From the NCBI RefSeq assembly GCF_006151785.1, contig NZ_VDDD01000021.1, positions 1 to 34,647 on the forward strand: 34,647 bases of DNA. Direction: 5' to 3'. A model generated the notes under the pieces. That model had not been told where the DNA came from and did no database searches. It saw nothing but the letters and a program-made list of their open reading frames with translations. This stretch comes from Paracoccus marcusii. Lineage in GTDB: Bacteria > Pseudomonadota > Alphaproteobacteria > Rhodobacterales > Rhodobacteraceae. Shown here piece after piece: positions 15,928 through 23,676 of this stretch; the stretch's first letter is position 1; each line of letters opens with the position of its first letter. The position numbers and the translations under genes are program-made.

Positions 15928-17094
15928 GTGACCGCACTCGCGCCCTATGCCTGCCATCCGCAAGACAGCCGCGGGCGATTGCAGGACGAAAGTCTGTCCA
16001 CCTTCCGGTCACCCTGGCAACGCGACCGCGATCGCATCATCCATTCCAGCGCCTTCCGCCGGCTGAAACACAAGACCCAGGTCTTTGTCGAACATGATGG
16101 CGAAGGCTATCGCGGCGATTATTTCCGCACCCGCCTGACCCACACGATCGAGGTCGCGCAGGTCGCGCGCACCATCGCCGGGGCGCTGCACCTGAACACC
16201 GACCTGGCCGAGACCGTGGCCCTGGCCCATGACCTGGGCCACCCGCCCTTCGGTCATACCGGAGAGGACGCGCTGTCCGCGCTGATGGCGCCCTATGGCG
16301 GCTTCGACCACAACGCGCAGGCGCTGCGCATCGTCACCAAGCTGGAACGCCACTATGCCGATTTCGACGGGCTGAACCTGACCTGGGAGAGCCTGGAAGG
16401 CATCGCAAAGCACAACGGCCCGGTGACCGGGCCCCTGCCCTATGCCCTAGCCGAGGTGAACGCGCTGTGGGATCTGGAACTGCACACCAATGCCAGCGCC
16501 GAGGCGCAGGTGGCGGCGGTGGCCGACGACGTGGCCTACAATCACCACGACCTGCATGACGGGCTGCGCGCGGGCCTGTTCACCGAGGACGATCTGGCGG
16601 AACTGCCCGTGATCGGCCCGGCCTTTGCCGAGGTCGACCGTCTGTATCCCGGCCTGGACCCCACGCGGCGCCGCTACGAGGCGCTGCGCCGCGTCTTCGG
16701 CGTCATGGTCGAGGATGTGATCGCCGTTGCCCAGAACCGGCTTGCCGGGCTGCAGCCGCGATCGGCGGACGACATCCGCGCGATGGACGGGGCGATCATC
16801 CGCTTTTCCAAGCCGCTGTACCAGAACATCAAGGCGATCAAGTCCTTCCTGTTCCAGCGCATGTATCGCGCGCCCTCGGTCGTCGTCGAACGCACCCGTG
16901 TCACGCAGATGCTGAACGACCTGTTTCCGCTGTACCTAGATCATCCCGACCGCCTGCCCGACCAGTGGCGCGACGCGGCCATGCGTCTGAACGATCCGAC
17001 CGAACGCGCGCGTCTTGTGCTGGATTACGTCGCAGGGATGACCGACCGCTATGCGATTGCGGAACATCAACGCCTGATTCAGCCACAGTCCTGA
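15928..17094 (+). CDS. dgt: dNTP triphosphohydrolase (dGTPase-like)
   Basis: A 388-aa HD-domain enzyme that splits dGTP/dNTPs to nucleoside and tripolyphosphate. Metal ligands are visible in RLTHTIEVAQVART (His72) and ALAHDLGHPPFGHTGE (His101-Asp102). FRRLKHKTQVFVEHDGEGYRGDYFRTRL is the nucleotide/DNA-binding entry of the Dgt type 2 family. It begins with GTG (15928), supported by AAGGAAGG eight bases upstream and by the conserved N-terminal YACHPQDSRGR. A 60-bp gap separates it from osmC on the same strand. Residue set complete. Confidence 0.95.
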   Translation: MTALAPYACHPQDSRGRLQDESLSTFRSPWQRDRDRIIHSSAFRRLKHKTQVFVEHDGEGYRGDYFRTRLTHTIEVAQVARTIAGALHLNTDLAETVALAHDLGHPPFGHTGEDALSALMAPYGGFDHNAQALRIVTKLERHYADFDGLNLTWESLEGIAKHNGPVTGPLPYALAEVNALWDLELHTNASAEAQVAAVADDVAYNHHDLHDGLRAGLFTEDDLAELPVIGPAFAEVDRLYPGLDPTRRRYEALRRVFGVMVEDVIAVAQNRLAGLQPRSADDIRAMDGAIIRFSKPLYQNIKAIKSFLFQRMYRAPSVVVERTRVTQMLNDLFPLYLDHPDRLPDQWRDAAMRLNDPTERARLVLDYVAGMTDRYAIAEHQRLIQPQS

Positions 17095-17153
17095 ACCTTG
17101 GATGGTGTTGCCGCGTTGGGCGGGCAACACTGACCAAGAAAAGGATGGATCAC

Positions 17154-17576
17154 ATGATTACCCGCACCGGATCGGCTGAATGGACTGGCGGCCTGAAAGA
17201 GGGCAAGGGCCAGGTCTCGACCAAGTCGGGCGCGCTGTCGGCGCAGCCCTACGGCTTCAACACCCGCTTCGAGGACAAGCCCGGCACCAACCCCGAGGAA
17301 CTGATTGGCGCCGCGCATGCATCGTGCTTCTCGATGGCGCTGGCGATGATGCTGGAGCAGGAAGGCATCTCGGGCGTGTCGATCAAGACCAAGTCCGACA
17401 TCTCAATGGACAAGGAAGGCGACGGTTTCGCCGTCAAGAAGGCCCACCTGACCACGACCATCACCGCTGATGCGGATCAGGCGAAGATCCTCGAAGTCGC
17501 CGAAAAGGCCAAGGAAGGCTGCCCGATCAGCAAGCTGCTGAATGCCGAAATCACGATGGACGCATCGGTTTCCTGA
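17154..17576 (+). CDS. osmC: OsmC-family peroxiredoxin
   Basis: A 140-aa thiol peroxidase for organic hydroperoxides. The two redox cysteines are Cys58 in GAAHASCFSMAL and Cys123 in EGCPISKLL, with the NPEELIGAAHA entry typical of OsmC proper rather than Ohr. The ATG at 17154 has AAGGA 8 nt upstream; another ATG three codons earlier sits on that site and is unlikely. Its stop overlaps the next start by one base, so the transglutaminase-like gene is translated with it. Confidence 0.93.
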   Translation: MITRTGSAEWTGGLKEGKGQVSTKSGALSAQPYGFNTRFEDKPGTNPEELIGAAHASCFSMALAMMLEQEGISGVSIKTKSDISMDKEGDGFAVKKAHLTTTITADADQAKILEVAEKAKEGCPISKLLNAEITMDASVS

Positions 17577-18433
17577 TGCGCGTCCGGGTCGGTCACGAGT
17601 TCCGTATCAAGGTCGAGCAGCCGACCCCCCTCATCTGCCTTGTCGCCCCCGAGGCGGCACGGCACGACGATTTCACAGCCCCCGAACAGGTCACGACCGT
17701 TCCTCATGTCGACGTGCATGAGTACCGCGACCTGTTCGGAAACATCTGCCGCCGCATGGTCGCCCCTGTGGGCGAATTTGTCCTTCGTGGCGATGTGACC
17801 CTGAATGACGACGAAATGTGGGACGATGTCGATTTCGCGGCCCAAGAGACGCGGGTCGAGGATCTGCCCGATGATGCGCTGATCTACCTGATGGCGTCCC
17901 GCTATGTCGAAAGCGACGTCCTGTCCCAACAGGCTTGGGACCTGTTCGGTCATCTGCAGCCGGGCTGGGGCCGTGTCCAAGCAGTGCTGGACCACGGTCA
18001 CAAGGTGCTGACATTCGATTACGGCACGGCGTCGGTGTTTCGGACCGCGCATGATGCCAGCAAGGGCGGCATGGCCGTCTGCCGCGATTTCGCGCACTTG
18101 GCGCTGGCCTATCTGCGGGCGCTGAACATCCCGGCCCGCTATGTGAACGGCTATGTCGGCGATATCGGCGTGCCCAAGGTCGACGCGCCGATGGATTTCG
18201 CCGCCTGGATCGAGGTCTACCTATCTGGCCGCTGGTGGACGTTCGACCCGCGCAACAACGGACGCCGCCTTGGCCGCGTCGCCGTCGCACGGGGTCGCGA
18301 TGCGGCCGATGTGGCGATGCTGGCCAGCTTTGGCGCGCATCAGTTGTTGGACTTCACCGTCTGGTGCCACCCGGTCGACGAGACCGGGCAGGAGTTGGAC
18401 GGCATGGCCTTCGGTCAGGAGACGCGGCGCTAG
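17576..18433 (+). CDS. Transglutaminase-like cysteine-protease-fold protein
   Basis: A 285-aa protein. After an N-terminal beta domain (1-110) lies a transglutaminase-like core: GMAVCRDFAHLALAYLRALNIPARYVNGYV supplies nucleophile Cys169, and MDFAAWIEVYLSGRWWTFDPRNN supplies the final Asp224. The segment that is usually H-A-W-x-E has Ala209 in place of the catalytic His. The last third (GRVAVARGRDAADVAM) is the subfamily tail. Function of this group is unknown; it may be a non-proteolytic or differently activated hydrolase. It starts within the osmC stop (TGATG) and ends sharing CTAG with the convergent prfC stop. Confidence 0.85.
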   Translation: MRVRVGHEFRIKVEQPTPLICLVAPEAARHDDFTAPEQVTTVPHVDVHEYRDLFGNICRRMVAPVGEFVLRGDVTLNDDEMWDDVDFAAQETRVEDLPDDALIYLMASRYVESDVLSQQAWDLFGHLQPGWGRVQAVLDHGHKVLTFDYGTASVFRTAHDASKGGMAVCRDFAHLALAYLRALNIPARYVNGYVGDIGVPKVDAPMDFAAWIEVYLSGRWWTFDPRNNGRRLGRVAVARGRDAADVAMLASFGAHQLLDFTVWCHPVDETGQELDGMAFGQETRR

Positions 18434-20025
18434 ACCATCATCTCCTTGGTCGCGGTCAGCCTCAGGTCCGGGTGATCGCGACCGATCCGGTCGATGTCCC
18501 ATTGCAGGCGGGTCAGATAGACCAGATCGCCGTCATGGTCATGGGCCAGATGCGCCTTGTTCGTTTCGGAGAAGGCATCGACCACTGATTTGGCGCCACT
18601 GACCCAACGGGCGCTGGTGAACTGGCTACCCTCGAACCGCACCGGGATGCCGTATTCCAGCTCGATCCGGCTGGCCAGCACCTCGAATTGCAGCGCGCCC
18701 ACGACGCCCACAATGAAGCCCGATCCGATCGCGGGCTTGAAGACCTTGGCGGCCCCCTCCTCGGCGAACTGCATCAGCGCCTTTTCCAGATGCTTGGCCT
18801 TCATCGGGTCCGTCGCGCGCACCGTCTGCAGCAGCTCGGGCGCGAATGACGGAATGCCCGTGAAACGCAACGTCTCTCCCTCGGTCAGGGCGTCGCCGAT
18901 GCGCAGCTGGCCATGGTTCGGAATGCCGATGATGTCGCCGGCCCAGGCCTCCTCGGCCAGTTCGCGGTCGGCGGCCAAGAACAGCACCGGGTTCGACACC
19001 GCCATCGGTTTCTTCGTGCGGACGTGGACCATCTTCATGCCACGTTCGAAATGTCCCGATGCCAGCCGAACGAAAGCCACGCGGTCGCGGTGCTTGGGAT
19101 CCATGTTGGCCTGAACCTTGAACACGAAGCCCGTCACGGTGTTCTCGTCCGGGGAAATCTCGCGCTCGGCGCTGTTCTGGGGCTGCGGCGGCGGGCCATA
19201 GGTGCTGATGCCCTGCATCAACTCCTGCACGCCAAAGCTGTTGATCGCGCTGCCGAACCAAATGGGCGTCATATGCCCCTCCAGGAACGACCGCTGGTCG
19301 AAGGTCGGCAGCAACTCGCGGGCCATCTCGACCTCCTCGCGCAGCTTGGCCAGCAGATCGGCGGGAACGTGATCGGCCAGCCGCGGGTCGTCCAGCCCCC
19401 TCATCGAGATCGACTGCGCCACCTTGTTGCGGTCGGCCCGGTCCATCAGCTCCAGCCGGTCGCCCAGCATGTCATAGCAGCCGATGAACTCTCGCCCCAC
19501 GCCGATCGGCCAGGATGCCGGCGCCACGTCGATGGCCAGGTTTTCCTGGATCTCGTCGATGATCTCGAACGTGTCGCGGGATTCGCGGTCCATCTTGTTG
19601 CAGAAGGTCAGGATCGGCAGATCGCGCAGGCGGCAGACCTCGAACAGCTTGCGGGTCTGCGATTCGACGCCCTTGGCCCCGTCGATGACCATGATCGCCG
19701 CATCCACCGCGGTCAGCGTGCGATAGGTATCCTCGGAAAAGTCGCTGTGGCCCGGCGTATCCACCAGGTTGAAGCGATGTCCGTCAAAATCGAACGACAT
19801 CGCCGACGCGGACACCGAGATGCCGCGATCCTGCTCCATCTTCATGAAATCCGACCGCGTGCGCCGCGCCTCGCCCTTTGCGCGCACCTGCCCGGCCATC
19901 TGGATGGCGCCACCGTACAGCAGGAACTTCTCTGTCAGCGTTGTCTTGCCGGCATCGGGATGCGAGATGATCGCAAAGGTCCGGCGGCGGGCGATTTCGG
20001 GTGGAAGCTGGGGGCGGTTTGTCAT
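18430..20025 (-). CDS. prfC: Peptide chain release factor 3
   Basis: A 531-aa translational GTPase that recycles RF1/RF2 from the terminated ribosome. P-loop SHPDAGKTTLTEK, switch region with ISVSASAMSFDF, DTPGHSDFSEDTYR (G3) and FCNKMDRES (G4), then RF3-specific GITPIW-like and FKVQANMDPKHRDRVAFVR blocks and the C-terminal TSARWVSG/DGDLVYLTR segments. It begins MTNRPQLPPEIARRRTFAI. Length and order match E. coli PrfC. Monocistronic on the minus strand; 136 bp separate it from the divergent unknown gene. Confidence 0.97.
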   Translation of the reverse strand: MTNRPQLPPEIARRRTFAIISHPDAGKTTLTEKFLLYGGAIQMAGQVRAKGEARRTRSDFMKMEQDRGISVSASAMSFDFDGHRFNLVDTPGHSDFSEDTYRTLTAVDAAIMVIDGAKGVESQTRKLFEVCRLRDLPILTFCNKMDRESRDTFEIIDEIQENLAIDVAPASWPIGVGREFIGCYDMLGDRLELMDRADRNKVAQSISMRGLDDPRLADHVPADLLAKLREEVEMARELLPTFDQRSFLEGHMTPIWFGSAINSFGVQELMQGISTYGPPPQPQNSAEREISPDENTVTGFVFKVQANMDPKHRDRVAFVRLASGHFERGMKMVHVRTKKPMAVSNPVLFLAADRELAEEAWAGDIIGIPNHGQLRIGDALTEGETLRFTGIPSFAPELLQTVRATDPMKAKHLEKALMQFAEEGAAKVFKPAIGSGFIVGVVGALQFEVLASRIELEYGIPVRFEGSQFTSARWVSGAKSVVDAFSETNKAHLAHDHDGDLVYLTRLQWDIDRIGRDHPDLRLTATKEMMV

Positions 20026-20161
20026 GCCGCCGCTTTATCCTGCGCGCGCGTCCGACGCAATTCCCGGCATCATGCCGCCAATGGCACGAATTGTCTGCAT
20101 CCGGTTCTTGAACCCGCGCGTCCTTGTCGCATGATCAACCGCGAAACGGACGAGGGCGCAG

Positions 20162-21577
20162 ATGGACGGATCATGGGACCAATTGATGCGGCTGCTGTCC
20201 AACCGCGGCCTTGAATGGCTGCGCCAGCGCATCATGGCCCTGCCCGATCCCTGCCCGCTGGATCATCCCGACATCGGTGCGCTGGCGCTGGTGGGACAGG
20301 TCGCGCCGGTGCTGTCGGGCCTGCGCGGGCGCATCTCGCCGATCGAGGTGATCGTGCTGCGTCGCCTGACGCCCGATCTGGTTCGCCAGGGCGCCTTGCG
20401 CGTTCTTGACGGCGCGCGGGACGATGCGCTGGTCCGCCTGACGCTGGCGGGCGGTCTGGTCGCCCAGATGGACCCCCTGTGGCAGCTGGCCTGCGAGGCG
20501 CTGGCCGACGACCCCGCCCTGCCCCTGCCGCACAGGTTGGCGCTGTCCGACGAGCCCGTCCTGCTGGCAGAGGCCGAGGCCGTGCTGACCACGCCCCCGA
20601 CCTCGATCACCCCCGATCACGTGGCACAGGTGGCGCAGCTGCTGATGCAGCTTTATCATCATGGCGCGCGGCGTCCCCGCCTGTCCCACCCGCGCGCCTA
20701 TACGCTGATCTTCGACCACCTGAGAATGCTGGCAACCTGGGCACAGGGCGCGGGATGCACGGGGTCGGTTGCCCGGATCGCGTTCTGCCTGCGGCTGCTG
20801 GACGACGACCACCCGGTGGCGGACATGCTTTCCGACCTGATCCAAGTCCAGCGGCCCGACGGATCATTTCCCGTCAGGCTGGGTTTTGCCACCGCGGACC
20901 AGACATTCGCGGATGCGGTCCAGCCGACGGTCCATGTGGCGATGGCGCTGCACATGGCGGCGTGGAAACGCTGGCGCGGTCCCGCGCCCGTCTGGCTGCA
21001 GCCCCATCCCGTCCAGACCACCGCCCGCCAGCTGGCCGACCGGATCGCCGCGATGGACATCCCCAAGGCGCAGGCCCTGCACGCGGCAACCAGCCTGACC
21101 CGCGCGACCGGAGAGAACTGGTTCGCCCGCCTGTCCCCCTCGCGCCAGGCGATGCCCGATGACCTGACCCGATTGGGGCGCATCTGCTTTCGCGACGCGG
21201 TCGCGGCCCGGCATCTGCGCGCATGGCTTGGCCTGACGCGTCACGGTGACCGCCCATCCGGCCTGGACGGACCCGAGGCCGCATGGCTGACCGGGCGCAT
21301 CGTGGCCATCGCGACCCCCCTGCCGGATGCCGTGATGCGGCTGTGGGACCGCGCCGCGCTGGCCGGTGACGTCGCGGCCTTCACCGACTGCGCCCGCATC
21401 GCGCAGCATCACGCAGACGGCCCGGCCAGCCCCGCGGTCCGCGCCATGACCCGCCGCCTGTGCGTAGAGGCGCTGACGCAGGATGCGCCCCTGCCCCGGA
21501 TGCTGGACAGCCTGGATCGCCTGACCCTGCTGTCCCGCCTGTTCGAACCGGAAGCCAAGGAAGTGGCCGCCGCCTGA
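20162..21577 (+). CDS. Unknown 471-aa helical protein, possible alpha/alpha-toroid
   Basis: I do not recognise this protein. It is almost entirely alpha-helical, Ala/Leu/Asp/Arg-rich, and has no signal peptide or membrane segment. Around residues 220-270 a segment reads LLDDDHPVADMLSDLIQVQRPDGSF followed by TFADAVQPTVHVAMALHMAAW. This pairs an R-P-D-G-S-F/W turn with a helix pair, as in prenyltransferase/terpene-cyclase-type toroid repeats, but no catalytic D-x-D-D motif follows. It could be a non-enzymatic scaffold. Start ATG with GAGGG about 5 nt upstream. It ends 5 bp before the convergent fhs gene. Coding is supported by its consistent codon use and length. Confidence 0.75.
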   Translation: MDGSWDQLMRLLSNRGLEWLRQRIMALPDPCPLDHPDIGALALVGQVAPVLSGLRGRISPIEVIVLRRLTPDLVRQGALRVLDGARDDALVRLTLAGGLVAQMDPLWQLACEALADDPALPLPHRLALSDEPVLLAEAEAVLTTPPTSITPDHVAQVAQLLMQLYHHGARRPRLSHPRAYTLIFDHLRMLATWAQGAGCTGSVARIAFCLRLLDDDHPVADMLSDLIQVQRPDGSFPVRLGFATADQTFADAVQPTVHVAMALHMAAWKRWRGPAPVWLQPHPVQTTARQLADRIAAMDIPKAQALHAATSLTRATGENWFARLSPSRQAMPDDLTRLGRICFRDAVAARHLRAWLGLTRHGDRPSGLDGPEAAWLTGRIVAIATPLPDAVMRLWDRAALAGDVAAFTDCARIAQHHADGPASPAVRAMTRRLCVEALTQDAPLPRMLDSLDRLTLLSRLFEPEAKEVAAA

Positions 21578-21582
21578 TCGGG

Positions 21583-23247
21583 TCAGAACAACCCCTCGAC
21601 CTGTCCCAGATCGTCCAGCCGGATGACCTCGGCTGCAGGATGGCGCGGCAGGCCCGGCATGGTCATGATCTGCCCGCAGATCGCCACGACAAAGCCCGCG
21701 CCCGCGTTAAGCCGCACCTCTCGCACCGGGATGACATGCCCGGTGGGCGCGCCGCGCAGGTCCGGATCGGTCGAAAAGCTGTACTGCGTCTTGGCGATGC
21801 AGACCGGCATATGCCCATGGCCCGCCGCCTGCCAGGCGGCCAGTTGATCCAGGACGCCGGGACCGGGTTCGACCTGCGCGGCGCGGTGGATATGGGTGCA
21901 GACCGTCTGGATCTTGTCCCACAGCGGCATCGCGTCGGGGTAAAGCGGCGCGAATGCCGCAGGCTGTTCCGCCAGGGCGACGACCGCGCGGGCCAGATCC
22001 TCGGCACCGGCGCCACCCATGGCCCAGTGCCGCGCCAGGATGGCCTGCACCCCCTGTTCGGCGCAGTAGTCCTGCAGGGCCGCGATCTCGGCCGGGGTGT
22101 CGCCATCGAAATGGTTCAACGCCACGACGACCGGCAGGCCAAAGCTGCGGATGTTCTCGATGTGCCGGCCCAGATTGGCGCAGCCCGCGGTGACCGCCGC
22201 GACGTCTTCCGCCGCCAGATCGGCCTTGGCCACGCCGCCGTTCATCTTCAGCGCCCGCACCGTGGCCACCAGCACGACGGCCGCCGGCGCAAGCCCCGCA
22301 AGGCGGCACTTGATGTTCAGGAACTTCTCGGCCCCCAGATCGGCGCCGAAGCCCGCTTCGGTCACCACGTAATCGGACAGGCGCAGGGCGGCGCGGGTCG
22401 CAATGACGCTGTTGCAGCCATGGGCGATATTGGCGAAGGGGCCGCCATGAACCAGCGCCGGGTTGTTCTCCAGCGTCTGGACCAGGTTCGGCTGCAACGC
22501 GTCCTTCAGAAGGACGGTCATCGCGCCGTCCGCCTGCAGATCGCGGGCGGTGACGGGTTGGCGGTCGCGGGTATAGCCCACGACGATCCGGCCAAGCCGA
22601 TCCTGCAGATCGGGCAGATCGCGGGACAGGCACAGGATCGCCATCACCTCGGACGCGACGGTGATGTCGAAACCGGTCTGGCGCGAAAACCCGTTCGCCG
22701 GACCGCCCAGCCCCACGACCACATCACGCAGCGCGCGGTCGTTCATGTCCATGACCCGCCGCCAGGTGATGCGGCGCGTGTCCAGGTCAAGCGCATTGCC
22801 CCAGTGGATGTGGTTGTCGATCATCGCGGCCAGCAGATTGTGGGCCGAGGTGATGGCATGGAAATCGCCGGTGAAGTGAAGGTTCATCTCCTCCATCGGC
22901 ACGATCTGCGCGCGCCCGCCCCCGGCCGCCCCGCCCTTCATGCCGAAGTTCGGGCCCAGGCTGGCCTCGCGGATGCAGATGGTGGCACGGTGGCCGATCC
23001 GGTTCAGCGCATCGCCCAGACCCACGGTCGTGGTGGTCTTGCCCTCTCCCGCAGGGGTCGGGTTGATGGCGGTGACCAGGATCAGGCGTCCTTCGGGCCC
23101 GCTTAGACCGGCCAGCGCGTCATGGGTGATCTTGGCCTTGTCATGGCCATAGGGCAAAATCTGGTCGGGGGTCAGACCAAGACGGGCGGCGATGTCGTTG
23201 ATCGGCCGCTTGGTCGCGGCGCGCGCGATCTGAAGGTCGGTCTTCAT
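21583..23247 (-). CDS. fhs: Formate-tetrahydrofolate ligase
   Basis: A 554-aa enzyme that forms 10-formyl-tetrahydrofolate from formate, THF and ATP, linking formate to one-carbon metabolism. The P-loop [14 protein letters not shown] (64-77) and [17 protein letters not shown] (substrate loop) are diagnostic, as are [22 protein letters not shown] and [17 protein letters not shown]. The start lies 3 nt after the UspA stop with only AGGAC before the ATG, so translation depends on coupling. Last gene of the TAXI-TRAP-UspA operon on the minus strand. Confidence 0.97.
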   Translation of the reverse strand: MKTDLQIARAATKRPINDIAARLGLTPDQILPYGHDKAKITHDALAGLSGPEGRLILVTAINPTPAGEGKTTTTVGLGDALNRIGHRATICIREASLGPNFGMKGGAAGGGRAQIVPMEEMNLHFTGDFHAITSAHNLLAAMIDNHIHWGNALDLDTRRITWRRVMDMNDRALRDVVVGLGGPANGFSRQTGFDITVASEVMAILCLSRDLPDLQDRLGRIVVGYTRDRQPVTARDLQADGAMTVLLKDALQPNLVQTLENNPALVHGGPFANIAHGCNSVIATRAALRLSDYVVTEAGFGADLGAEKFLNIKCRLAGLAPAAVVLVATVRALKMNGGVAKADLAAEDVAAVTAGCANLGRHIENIRSFGLPVVVALNHFDGDTPAEIAALQDYCAEQGVQAILARHWAMGGAGAEDLARAVVALAEQPAAFAPLYPDAMPLWDKIQTVCTHIHRAAQVEPGPGVLDQLAAWQAAGHGHMPVCIAKTQYSFSTDPDLRGAPTGHVIPVREVRLNAGAGFVVAICGQIMTMPGLPRHPAAEVIRLDDLGQVEGLF

Positions 23248-23250
23248 GTC

Positions 23251-23676
23251 CTAGCGCACCACCATGACCGAGACCGGCGAATGGCGCACGACGGCGTTGG
23301 CATCGCGGCTGACCAGGATGCTGCGCAGCTCGTCCGGCTTGTCGCTGGCCATCACGATCAGGTCCGCCTTGTGCCGGGCCGCGGCCTTGAGGATCGTCTC
23401 GGCCACATGCCCGTGGCCGACATTCACCTGCACGCGCGACTGGTCGGGGAAATGCTGGCTGGCGAAATCGTCCAGCGCGCCCTTCATCTTCTGCAGGGCC
23501 TTCTGTTCGTACCCCTTGGGCAGGAAGGTCGCCACCATCGAGCTGCCGAAATCATGCACGATCCCCAGCAGGTGGATCACGCCCTGGTCCCCCGCCAGCC
23601 GCATCGCGGCCGGCAGGGCCTTTTCCCAGCTTTCGGGATGCTGAAGGTCGATCGGCAGCAGCACGACGTCATGCAT
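23251..23676 (-). CDS. Universal stress protein A family protein
   Basis: A 141-aa single-domain Usp. It starts VVLLPIDLQHPESWEKAL and ends SVMVVR, with the central VGHGHVAETILKAAARHKADLIVMAS typical of the fold. The ATP-binding G-x2-G-x9-G-S/T pattern is degenerate here: ASDKPDELRSILVSRDANAVVRHSP has Asp/Glu where the first glycines belong, so ATP may not bind normally. Usp proteins beside TRAP transporters (TeaD of the ectoine system is the studied case) modulate transport. Overlaps the TRAP permease gene by 8 nt; AAAGGA lies 7 nt upstream. Confidence 0.9.
   Translation of the reverse strand: MHDVVLLPIDLQHPESWEKALPAAMRLAGDQGVIHLLGIVHDFGSSMVATFLPKGYEQKALQKMKGALDDFASQHFPDQSRVQVNVGHGHVAETILKAAARHKADLIVMASDKPDELRSILVSRDANAVVRHSPVSVMVVR

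Noticed and set aside
21460..23106. 548-aa plus-strand frame over fhs
   Set aside because: Antisense shadow of fhs; no domain or start signal.
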